Shown here one piece after another: positions 1-6,052 of a DNA stretch of 40,881 nucleotides (its first letter is position 1; every line of letters starts with the position of its first letter). The notes under the pieces are model-generated. The model had not been told where the DNA came from, ran no database searches, and saw only the letters and a program-made list of their open reading frames with translations. This DNA comes from a virus: positions 1 to 40,881 of IMG/VR virus record IMGVR_UViG_3300042879_002539. One strand, 5' to 3'. Both the position numbers and the translations under genes were made by a program.

Positions 1-262
1 TGTGTCCTGCACCTACGGGGCTGAAGTGCTTGACGTAGAAACTCAGCATGAACTCCAGCGCATCGCCAGCGTCCCGCAGACGTTCGATTTCCTCTGCCGC
101 CTTGTTGTTGATCGACCGCAATTGCTGCACCTCAACTGCCAGCGTCCAAACCTCGTGAACCAGAACGTCTTCGGGGCGGGACACTTCAATAAGGGGCATG
201 CTGGCCCAGTCCGCTACATCCGAATCCTCCATTGGCTCCCAGTTGTCGGGGGTGCTACGCAC
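1..262 (-). CDS. Unknown phage protein, runs off the window edge
   Basis: The reading frame starts with GTG and stays open to base 1, so the C-terminus is missing. The visible 87 residues have an acidic N-terminus followed by a helical, coiled-coil-like stretch rich in Glu, Gln and Arg (about residues 40-68). The start is supported by a strong GAGGAGG ribosome site 6 bases upstream and by an 8-base overlap with the stop of the preceding gene (GTGCGTAG). I do not recognise the family. It is probably translationally coupled to the gene at 255-521. Confidence 0.75.
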   Translation of the reverse strand, partial: MRSTPDNWEPMEDSDVADWASMPLIEVSRPEDVLVHEVWTLAVEVQQLRSINNKAAEEIERLRDAGDALEFMLSFYVKHFSPVGAGH

Positions 263-521
263 GACGGGCCTCCTCATGGATTTCAAGCGCCTGATTGATC
301 GCTGTCCACACGTTGTCTGTGTGAGCAGTTGGACGATCATGTCGAACCGCTCTCAGCGCTTCGGCCAACTGGTCGGCCAGGGCACGTTCTTTATCGATGA
401 TCTCAATCTTATTGACAAGCACGTTGATGGCCTTTGCTATGTCGCCCCTCAACTGGTTGATCTTGTTCTCCGCCTTATCCAGGGCGGCTACGACCTCATC
501 CATTGATTCCATATTGGTCAT
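255..521 (-). CDS. Small helical protein with an HDRPTAHTD motif
   Basis: This 88-residue, mostly alpha-helical protein has heptad-like spacing over its first 50 residues. Its C-terminal third (A-x-ALRAVxHDRPTAHTD-x-VW, then AL and ARR) is clearly shared with the end of the 172-residue protein at 2311-2829, so the two are partial paralogues. An AAGGAGG site lies just before the chosen ATG; a second ATG three codons in is possible. The gene overlaps its upstream neighbour. The function is unknown; the shared segment looks like a small conserved binding module, which is inference. Confidence 0.8.
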   Translation of the reverse strand: MTNMESMDEVVAALDKAENKINQLRGDIAKAINVLVNKIEIIDKERALADQLAEALRAVRHDRPTAHTDNVWTAINQALEIHEEARRA

Positions 522-693
522 TCTCCTCCTTCTCCACTAGTTGTAGTGCGTAGGCAATATCGTGTGCCCAGTCAGGGTCACACGTGCACACTTCAATCCA
601 GAAGTGACCATCAGTACTGGTCATTACTGTTGCCCTCGGTGCTTCGTCGTCTGACCATCGGTCATGCCGAAGTACTGCGTAGGTTGTCTTCAC
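496..693 (-). CDS. Small unknown protein
   Basis: The chosen start is a GTG (65 residues). It sits in a GTGA overlap with the stop of the upstream gene, with GGAG 7 bases before it. An ATG at 714 gives 72 residues but has no ribosome site. The protein has an aromatic, acidic centre (FWIEV, then a CTCDPDW segment) and no recognised domain. It lies in a chain of overlapping genes that are probably co-translated. Confidence 0.7.
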   Translation of the reverse strand: MKTTYAVLRHDRWSDDEAPRATVMTSTDGHFWIEVCTCDPDWAHDIAYALQLVEKEENDQYGING

Positions 694-1115
694 TTTTGTT
701 CTCCAGTCGGCCATACGTAGGGAAGGTTGTCAGGAACGGTCGGCCAAACCAATCCATAGATATCGGGGCGCTTTCGCACAAGGTTTGAGCGATGCGAAAG
801 CATGATGTCTTCACGGCTAAGCCACGCAGGCCAGGACGAGTCCATCGTCGGGGCCATCGGGTAGAACCGCTCCAGCATTGTGTCGTTGAATCCTCGCTTA
901 ATCCATTCACGGCACATTGCAATACCGTACTGAGCGAGTGCTTCTACGTGACCATCCCACATCTTGACAGCAGGGTGATTCTTCCACCCATACGTAGGGG
1001 TGGTAAGAGACAGAACGATCTGCCACGCTTCTACACGCTGCTTTCCAAGCCTTTGCTGATCAAGCACACGGGCGTTAGCGGCAAAGTCTGCTCCATATGG
1101 TACGAACGTTTGCAT
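690..1115 (-). CDS. MSMEG_6728-family protein, pyrimidine-dimer glycosylase-like
   Basis: The 141-residue protein begins MQTFVPY and contains ARVLDQQRLGKQRVEAWQI, then a YGWKNHPAVKMW segment. This is the pattern of the actinobacterial/phage family often annotated MSMEG_6728, which is distantly related to the small T4 endonuclease V (pyrimidine dimer glycosylase) fold. If related in function it would act on damaged DNA or protect phage DNA; that is family-based inference. The ATG at 1115 follows the upstream stop by one base and has AAAGG 9 bases upstream. A TTG at 1139 would extend into the WhiB gene and is less likely. Confidence 0.8.
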   Translation of the reverse strand: MQTFVPYGADFAANARVLDQQRLGKQRVEAWQIVLSLTTPTYGWKNHPAVKMWDGHVEALAQYGIAMCREWIKRGFNDTMLERFYPMAPTMDSSWPAWLSREDIMLSHRSNLVRKRPDIYGLVWPTVPDNLPYVWPTGEQK

Positions 1116-1116
1116 A

Positions 1117-1383
1117 TCAACCAGCCTTTGCTTCTTCAAGTAGACGAACCGTCAGTTGCTCGTACAGGGGCTTCACGTCCATCATCCGTCTCCGCTTAGC
1201 GGACGTTGCTGCCCAGATGCCCTCAGAGTCTGTCTCAATCGCTTCGATGAGGCACTCCAGGTTTACCGGGCACGATGCACACAACTTCTTAATCTTGTTG
1301 GGCATCGGCCCTTTGTCGTTGTCAAAGAACATAGGAAACGACATGTCTTTGCATGCCGCTCGCTGCATCCAGTCTTTGTTCAT
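1117..1383 (-). CDS. whiB: WhiB-family iron-sulfur transcription regulator
   Basis: The 88-residue protein has the four cysteines of a Wbl protein (C11, C35, C38, C44; C-x23-CxxC-x5-C), which bind a 4Fe-4S cluster. An EGIW turn (54-57) is followed by a basic SAKRRR tail (61-66), the usual DNA/sigma-contact region. Wbl proteins are confined to actinobacteria and their phages, so this is the best host marker here. Phage copies can reprogramme host transcription or affect superinfection; the role here is inferred. The start is fixed by AAGGAGAACCAC directly before the ATG. A longer frame upstream has no supporting signal. Confidence 0.95.
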   Translation of the reverse strand: MNKDWMQRAACKDMSFPMFFDNDKGPMPNKIKKLCASCPVNLECLIEAIETDSEGIWAATSAKRRRMMDVKPLYEQLTVRLLEEAKAG

Positions 1384-1396
1384 GTGGTTCTCCTTG

Positions 1397-2272
1397 TTAC
1401 TTGTTGCTCTTGACGGCAGCGGCCAATGAAGTCGGCTTGCCACTCTTATTGATAAGAGACGGCTTGGTGAACCCTGCTGTATTGATCGGCATTTCGCCAC
1501 CGAAGATGAGGTACGAATCGCACCCTACTTTACGATGGTCGTTCATGTGCCTCCGTATCGAAGAGGCTGTGGGCACGAACGGGCCATGTGGCAAAGCGTT
1601 GATCGCACACATGAGGTTTGCTGTCTTGCCCTGGAACTCACTTGCTAGAGCAAGCGACGCAACCATTCGCCCATTTACCTCTGGATACGCATCGAACGAA
1701 AGCAGTTGCTCTGAGCCAGGCAGGTCGGCAAGAGCAGCGGAGAGCACACCGGCACTCCCAAGATGGTTGGTGAACGGCTGCACTCCAGTAACAGGTGCAA
1801 CGTATGTGCGAACAGTTTCCCAACGGTATACGAGCGTTCCCCAGTCGGACGTGCCGGGGTCGAACTCATCGCCCATGTCCCATGCGGCCACCCAGGAAAC
1901 GTGAGGGAGCCAGAAGTCGATTGCTTCCTGACGAACCGCAGGGTCATCGCTCCAGATACGAGCGTCGTACACGACGGTTTTCATACCAGCGTTGGCATTG
2001 ATCACCGTGAGTGCCAGGTACTGATCAGGCGGCAGGTAGCGAGACCCAGGGTTGGCAGCCGTGTAGTCGGACGGGGGAGGCAAACAAGGCCCGAACGTGA
2101 CGTTGATGCCAGCGTCCTTAGCGAGGGAATTGGCCTTGCGTTGAGCAAGAGGATCGGTAGGGTTCACTCCGCAGAACGCCCATGCCTGGGCTACTGGTCT
2201 TGCTGGTGATCCTTGGCATCCGCCGATCATGGTTAGGGCGGAGATAGTCGCCGCCACAATACGCTTAGTCAT
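1397..2272 (-). CDS. Putative secreted lipoprotein with a TIM-barrel hydrolase-like domain
   Basis: This 291-residue protein starts with a basic MTKR, a hydrophobic stretch and then I-G-G-C at residues 17-20, an acceptable lipobox, so it is predicted to be exported and lipid-anchored. The mature part alternates beta strands and helices. WDMGDEF near residue 130 and FDAYP near 200 resemble active-site strand ends of (beta/alpha)8 glycoside hydrolases; this fold call is tentative. AAAAGGAGAACCAC precedes the ATG, and a GTCTCA hairpin lies 36 bases upstream. Possible jobs are surface exclusion of other phages or cell-envelope sugar processing. No catalytic assignment is certain. Confidence 0.75.
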   Translation of the reverse strand: MTKRIVAATISALTMIGGCQGSPARPVAQAWAFCGVNPTDPLAQRKANSLAKDAGINVTFGPCLPPPSDYTAANPGSRYLPPDQYLALTVINANAGMKTVVYDARIWSDDPAVRQEAIDFWLPHVSWVAAWDMGDEFDPGTSDWGTLVYRWETVRTYVAPVTGVQPFTNHLGSAGVLSAALADLPGSEQLLSFDAYPEVNGRMVASLALASEFQGKTANLMCAINALPHGPFVPTASSIRRHMNDHRKVGCDSYLIFGGEMPINTAGFTKPSLINKSGKPTSLAAAVKSNK

Positions 2273-2301
2273 GTGGTTCTCCTTTTCGTAGTTACATCTT
2301 A

Positions 2302-2328
2302 CACGCTGTCTCACCATGAGACAACGTG
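2302..2328 (-). repeat. GTCTCA-N3-TGAGAC hairpin, 12-bp stem
   Basis: The core GTCTCA-CCA-TGAGAC spans 2308-2322 and its flanks extend the stem to 12 pairs. The only non-Watson-Crick pair (2306/2324) is G-U in minus-strand RNA but C-A in plus-strand RNA. The stop codon of the gene at 2311-2829 lies inside the hairpin. No U tract follows. Confidence 0.8.
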
Positions 2329-2829
2329 GGTGATGAAATTATCATCCTTGCTGAGATCACGACGGGCCTTCCCGTAGTCGTCCAGCGCATCGCAAACGAC
2401 AGACCACACCTTGTCAGTGTGGGCTGTCGGGCGGTCGTGCTTCACCGCACGCAACGCCCCAGCCATCTGGTCGGCCAGGGCACGCTCGGCGGCGGCACGC
2501 TCGGGCAGGTCGTGCCATGACCACAATCCGTTTTCCAGCGGTTCTCCGTGGAGGGCGACGGCGACGCGATGCAGAATGATGGTCATTTGCGAGCGCAGAT
2601 TGTCGTCGTCGTCAAGTTCAGCCTGCAACTGTTCAATCTGGTTGCTCAATGTTTCGACCTTGCACTCCTTGATGTCAAGCACGTCACGCAGCCGTTCGAT
2701 CTCGTCGGCGGCTTCGCATCGCACGCACCCGACGCCGAACAACTCAGCGAGACCTGTCGACAGGCGGATTTCACCAGTCGGGGTCATGTGTAGGTGATCA
2801 CGCAGCCGCTGCACGATGTCACCGCTCAC
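2311..2829 (-). CDS. Coiled-coil protein with an HDRPTAHTD motif
   Basis: The 172-residue protein has a CVRCEA segment (about residues 35-40), then a long coiled coil (about 42-80). Its C-terminal module A-DQMAGALRAVKHDRPTAHTD matches the end of the protein at 255-521. The GTG start is coupled to the upstream gene (GTGA overlap) and has AGGAGG 6 bases before it. The last codons (GTC TCA TGG TGA) form one arm of the GTCTCA hairpin, so gene end and hairpin have evolved together. The function is unknown. Confidence 0.8.
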   Translation of the reverse strand: MSGDIVQRLRDHLHMTPTGEIRLSTGLAELFGVGCVRCEAADEIERLRDVLDIKECKVETLSNQIEQLQAELDDDDNLRSQMTIILHRVAVALHGEPLENGLWSWHDLPERAAAERALADQMAGALRAVKHDRPTAHTDKVWSVVCDALDDYGKARRDLSKDDNFITHVVSW

Positions 2830-3008
2830 GACGGGCCTCCTGCCATGCGCTTGACGATGGCGTCACACAGCGCCTCGGCCAGTTCGTGGATGCGCAACTG
2901 GATGTCGTCGCCGGACGTGTCGATCCACGCGCTACCGGCGTTCATGAACGAGTGATCTCGCTCGTGCAGCACCTCGTCGATGATGGGGTACAACTCATCC
3001 TTGGTCAT
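2826..3008 (-). CDS. Small unknown protein
   Basis: The 60-residue protein begins MTKDELYPIIDEV and is predicted helical and acidic, ending in a short basic segment (IVKRMAGG). The ATG at 3008 has GAGGAG 7 bases upstream and overlaps the preceding gene by 14 bases. A longer frame to 3122 lacks a ribosome site. It is coupled to the following gene by a GTGA overlap. No family is recognised. Confidence 0.75.
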   Translation of the reverse strand: MTKDELYPIIDEVLHERDHSFMNAGSAWIDTSGDDIQLRIHELAEALCDAIVKRMAGGPS

Positions 3009-3288
3009 GGGGCATCTCCTCGGGGTGAAGTATCTGTTCGGTCGGGCAGTCGTGGAGGCCACACAAGCAGGCACTGAAGCCGATGGGCCGGTGTATGGCG
3101 TTGATGGCCTCGCGTTCGGCACGCAGACGAACGTTCTCTTCCCGCAGCAGTACTGCTTCCATGTATGACTGGTGCCACTTAGTGAACCAGTACGTCACTT
3201 CTTCCGATGCTCTGCCGAACATGTCTTGCATGCGATTGATCTCTTGGAAGTTGGCGTAGTCGTCTTCTGCATGAAGGTTGTTCTTCAC
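2995..3288 (-). CDS. Small unknown protein with a cysteine-rich tail
   Basis: The 97-residue protein is helical (about residues 10-65, heptad-like) and then has ACLCGLHDCPT, with three cysteines and a histidine that could bind a metal; this is a weak inference. The start is GTG, preceded by AAGGAGAAACACATC, the common leader of this arm with small changes. No family is recognised. Confidence 0.7.
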   Translation of the reverse strand: MKNNLHAEDDYANFQEINRMQDMFGRASEEVTYWFTKWHQSYMEAVLLREENVRLRAEREAINAIHRPIGFSACLCGLHDCPTEQILHPEEMPHDQG

Positions 3289-3315
3289 GATGTGTTTCTC
3301 CTTGTTGATAGTGAA

Positions 3316-3477
3316 TTACTTGTCGTTGGACTTCTTGGGGACAACAACCCGGTGGCCTTCAGGCAAGTCAGGCGGTGCTTGTCCTGGTGTGTGCTTCTTG
3401 ATCGGCCCCCAGGTCAACGGACGATCACGGGTTGCCATGATCCGGTCGTACTCTTCCTTGGTGAGTGCTTCTTGCAT
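3316..3477 (-). CDS. Small basic protein, 53 aa
   Basis: A short frame begins MQEALTKEEYDRIMATRD and continues through a proline- and lysine-rich C-terminus (TWGPIKKHTPGQAPPDL, then PKKS). GGGAGG lies 6 bases before the ATG, and the ATG shares one base with the stop of the preceding gene (TAATG). Tight coupling and a good ribosome site support a real gene. The function is unknown. Confidence 0.7.
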   Translation of the reverse strand: MQEALTKEEYDRIMATRDRPLTWGPIKKHTPGQAPPDLPEGHRVVVPKKSNDK

Positions 3478-3728
3478 TAGATTACCTCCCGCGCTCTTTG
3501 CGCCTCGTCCAGCATGATTTCTTCGATGTCTTCCAGTAGTTCACAGCAGAACTTAATCTGGTCTGCGTCTCCAGACCCTAGAGCCTCTGATACTTCCAGG
3601 CCAGCATGGTACCACTGGAGAAGTAGTGAACGAAGGTACTGAACTTCTTCGACAGCATCCAGCAGCATCATTCCCACTTCTACGTTGCGCTGCTTCTTAG
3701 CCACATCGATCATTTCCTTACAGCGCAT
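3477..3728 (-). CDS. Small helical unknown protein
   Basis: The chosen ATG (MRCKEMIDVAKK) has AAAGGA 5 bases upstream and gives 83 residues. An ATG five codons earlier has only a poor site. The sequence is acidic and almost entirely helical. It overlaps the tiny membrane-protein gene upstream by 11 bases. No family is recognised. Confidence 0.7.
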   Translation of the reverse strand: MRCKEMIDVAKKQRNVEVGMMLLDAVEEVQYLRSLLLQWYHAGLEVSEALGSGDADQIKFCCELLEDIEEIMLDEAQRAREVI

Positions 3729-3819
3729 TGTCGTCCTTTCCATTGCGCTTATCGACTACCAGAACAACCACTGCCCATACCAGCATCGATATGAGAATGG
3801 CGTTGAATACGATGCTCAC
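3718..3819 (-). CDS. Tiny single-span membrane protein, 33 aa
   Basis: A GTG start in a GTGA overlap with the upstream gene, with GGGAGGA 6 bases before it, opens a 33-residue frame. Residues 3-23 are strongly hydrophobic (a membrane span) and the tail is charged (DKRNGKDD). Frame, ribosome site and coupling all agree, so I regard it as real. Membrane microproteins of phages often tune lysis, exclusion or host enzymes; the role here is not known. Confidence 0.6.
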   Translation of the reverse strand: MSIVFNAILISMLVWAVVVLVVDKRNGKDDNAL

Positions 3820-4064
3820 GACTCATTCCTCCCGTGTCCGGCCTGCTTCATCCAGTAATCCGCCTGCTTCTGGTATTCAGCGGCCAGTCTCCTGTATGAG
3901 TCGGCTAGGTCGTCAGACAGGTTGACATCCTCCCACAAAGTCCGGTTCATCTTACGAAGTGTTCGTATACGTCGTTCTCTGGATACAGACCAGAACAGCA
4001 CCACACCTGCTAACAGCCAGTCGACGGCCAGTTCCCAACCTGAGAGGTCACTAAAAATGCTCAT
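3816..4064 (-). CDS. Small membrane-anchored protein with coiled coil
   Basis: The 82-residue protein has a short N-terminus, a membrane span at about residues 10-29 (WELAVDWLLAGVVLFW), a basic stop-transfer segment (SRERRIRTLRK) and a helical cytoplasmic tail. The ATG overlaps the preceding stop (ATGA). A GTG three codons earlier is an alternative. It directly precedes the 33-residue membrane protein, so the two may act together (inference). Confidence 0.75.
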   Translation of the reverse strand: MSIFSDLSGWELAVDWLLAGVVLFWSVSRERRIRTLRKMNRTLWEDVNLSDDLADSYRRLAAEYQKQADYWMKQAGHGRNES

Positions 4065-4690
4065 TCCCAGCACCCCACGGGGAGGTTTCGGGACTCAGCA
4101 CTTGCGATGAGGCTGAGGAACTGGTCATGCGACAGAGACACATGCCAAGAGTTGACCGACCGATTCGCATCGCTTTCAGAGAGTCCATGACGTTGCAGGA
4201 CACGCTTGACGTTGCCGATCCTCTCGTTCAGAGCGTTGCGCTCACGCTCAGCACGGGCGTTTGCCTCTGCCGTGCTGATGAGCCGCTGCTTGACTACGTC
4301 AGGGTAGCCACCACCGGCAGTGAGGAACGATACGTGATACCAAGTGCTATCCGAACCGGACTCCTTACCATTCCACACCGTCCAGCCTGCTTCGATAAGG
4401 CCAGCGATGAAGTGCTGCACCTTCTCCTGTACCTCAGACCTCGTCTGATGAAGGGGGCCGCAGGTGATGTACACACGGGTGACCTCCATGTAGACAGTCG
4501 TAGCCGTGGCCTCGTCCTTTTCGACGGACGAGGTGGTGTCCGCTTCGACGTAGATGATGTCTCTATGCTTGGTCATGTACTCGTTCTTCGGGATGTACTT
4601 CCAGCCGGATACGCGCTTTGCCAGTGCTGCGATGGACAGGTTCTGAGCACTGTCCTTGTACTTTGGTGCGGTGGGGAAATCGTATGCCAT
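4061..4690 (-). CDS. Unknown phage protein, 209 aa
   Basis: The start is well set by ACAAGGAGAACCACCTC before the ATG, with a GTCTCA hairpin 28 bases upstream. An alpha/beta region (residues 40-125) includes several beta strands and a GWTVWNGKESGSDSTWYHV stretch. A helical charged segment (140-175) and a C-terminal region LSHDQFLSLIA follow. I do not recognise a catalytic motif. It heads a run of overlapping small genes extending to 2826. Confidence 0.8.
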   Translation of the reverse strand: MAYDFPTAPKYKDSAQNLSIAALAKRVSGWKYIPKNEYMTKHRDIIYVEADTTSSVEKDEATATTVYMEVTRVYITCGPLHQTRSEVQEKVQHFIAGLIEAGWTVWNGKESGSDSTWYHVSFLTAGGGYPDVVKQRLISTAEANARAERERNALNERIGNVKRVLQRHGLSESDANRSVNSWHVSLSHDQFLSLIASAESRNLPVGCWE

Positions 4691-4717
4691 GAGGTGGTTC
4701 TCCTTGTTGTTGGTTGT

Positions 4718-4732
4718 GTCTCATCATGAGAC
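4718..4732 (-). repeat. GTCTCA-N3-TGAGAC hairpin, 6-bp stem
   Basis: A minimal copy (loop TCA) with no pairing beyond the core. It lies between a separate strong terminator-like hairpin (4740-4770) and the leader of the gene at 4061-4690. Confidence 0.75.
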
Positions 4733-4739
4733 GGGGGAA

Positions 4740-4770
4740 GGGAGGGGCTACTCCTGTAGCAGCCCCTCCC
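4740..4770 (-). terminator. Terminator-like hairpin after the AAA+ gene
   Basis: GGGAGGGGCT (4740-4749) pairs perfectly with AGCCCCTCCC (4761-4770). It starts 9 bases after the stop of the AAA+ gene in the direction of transcription. The downstream bases are pyrimidine-rich but not a clean U tract, so efficiency is uncertain. Confidence 0.65.
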
Positions 4771-4779
4771 AGGTGTCAA

Positions 4780-5970
4780 TCAGAACGGGTCGTCTTCGAC
4801 AAGCGTCTTTGAGGTGGAACTGAACTCCGCTTCGATCAGAGCCTTGATCGAACGGTCGACCAAGATACCGTCGACCTTGGTGCGCTCCGCTTCGGTGAAC
4901 ATGCCCGTGAAGATCCACAGGGCCGTGTCGACTCCGAACGCCATGATGTCCTCACGAAGACGCTGGATGGCCTTGGTGCCCACAGGGGTACTGATGTGAC
5001 GGAACCGACGAGCCTCTCGCAGAGCCTCACCCATCAGCATGAGGGAATCGCTCTTGATCAGAGCCTTCTCCACATCGGTGTCATATCCCCACGGGATATG
5101 GCGGAAGCGGTTGGCAAACGCCTCGTTGTGCTGCCCAGCACCACGGTAACCGGCGTTGTAGGTGCCGAAGACCCAGGCATCCTGGTGCACCTTGGTCTGC
5201 TCTGCCAGGAACGCACCGCCCTTGTACGAAGCCTTCGCACGGTTCACGAACGTGTGACGGTCGTCACAGTACGAGTGCAGCGACGAGGTGACTCGCTCCA
5301 TCATCATGTTCGTCTCATCGAAGTACACGATGCAGGGAACCCAGGTGCCCATCTCCAGCACGCCGGGGAGCCAGACGACACGCTCAGTGCCATCGTCGTC
5401 CATCCAGACAGTGGGCTGACCGAACAGGTCGAAGTCGGTCACGCCTGCACTGCCCGACAGGGTGAACACCGGCAGGGGCTTGTGGTAGCCCATCTTCTTG
5501 GCGACGAGGCACGCCATGACTCGCACCAGCATGGTCTTACCAGACTGAGTGTCGCCCACCAGCATGATGTTGGGCGAGTACCCAGCGTTGTCTCGCATGT
5601 CACGCATCTTCATCAGCATGTCGATATCGGCCATGTTGCCGATCTTGCGGCTGATGTACTCATTGACCAGCGTCTGGCTGGGCCGGTACATGTCCAGCCG
5701 CTCGTCCATCGGGTCAGTGATGGGGCTGATGTCTACGATCTTCGACAACGGGTTGTTGTGCGGGACAGCAGTGCTGACCGACTTGCCATCGTCGATCAGA
5801 CGAGGGAGCAGGTACTGGAGCGCACCGTCGATGCTGACGGGGATCGTGCGCTGATGAGGCGCACCGTCAGGGATGACGATGTTGCTTTCGACCACAGCGT
5901 CCTTGCCCTTGTGGGGGCCGCTGATGATCTTGTACTCGTGACCGACGATGAGGTTGCTTGCCTTTGCCAT
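4780..5970 (-). CDS. MoxR/CobS-type AAA+ ATPase
   Basis: The 396-residue protein begins with a small beta domain containing a KOW-like GHEYKIISGPHKGKDAVV (10-27). The AAA+ core has Walker A GDTQSGKT (139-146), Walker B IVYFDE (about 214-219) and sensor-1-like FGTYNAG (about 269-275). The arrangement matches MoxR/CobS-type ATPases, which work with a von Willebrand A partner as chaperone-like remodelling machines. Such a partner is encoded directly upstream (6053-8020). ACAAGGAGAACCACATC precedes the ATG. The substrate is unknown. Confidence 0.9.
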   Translation of the reverse strand: MAKASNLIVGHEYKIISGPHKGKDAVVESNIVIPDGAPHQRTIPVSIDGALQYLLPRLIDDGKSVSTAVPHNNPLSKIVDISPITDPMDERLDMYRPSQTLVNEYISRKIGNMADIDMLMKMRDMRDNAGYSPNIMLVGDTQSGKTMLVRVMACLVAKKMGYHKPLPVFTLSGSAGVTDFDLFGQPTVWMDDDGTERVVWLPGVLEMGTWVPCIVYFDETNMMMERVTSSLHSYCDDRHTFVNRAKASYKGGAFLAEQTKVHQDAWVFGTYNAGYRGAGQHNEAFANRFRHIPWGYDTDVEKALIKSDSLMLMGEALREARRFRHISTPVGTKAIQRLREDIMAFGVDTALWIFTGMFTEAERTKVDGILVDRSIKALIEAEFSSTSKTLVEDDPF

Positions 5971-6028
5971 GATGTGGTTCTCCTTGTGTGGCTGTCTTTG
6001 ACGATTGTAACTGATGGGTACGGGTAAT

Positions 6029-6049
6029 AACAACTCAGTATGAGTTATT
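6029..6049 (-). repeat. Variant hairpin AACTCA-N3-TGAGTT
   Basis: AACTCA (6032-6037), GTA, TGAGTT (6041-6046) keeps the CTCA-N3-TGAG core of the left-arm hairpins, but both outer pairs are changed together (GT/AC to AA/TT). Three more pairs flank it, one of them G-U in minus-strand RNA. It lies just after the stop of the VWA gene. Confidence 0.65.
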
Positions 6050-6052
6050 TGT

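Noticed and set aside
4996-6027. Long plus-strand frame (343 aa) opposite the AAA+ gene
   Set aside because: It is antisense to an ATPase with full Walker motifs; the composition (His/Val/Asp rich) is that of a shadow frame in GC-rich DNA.
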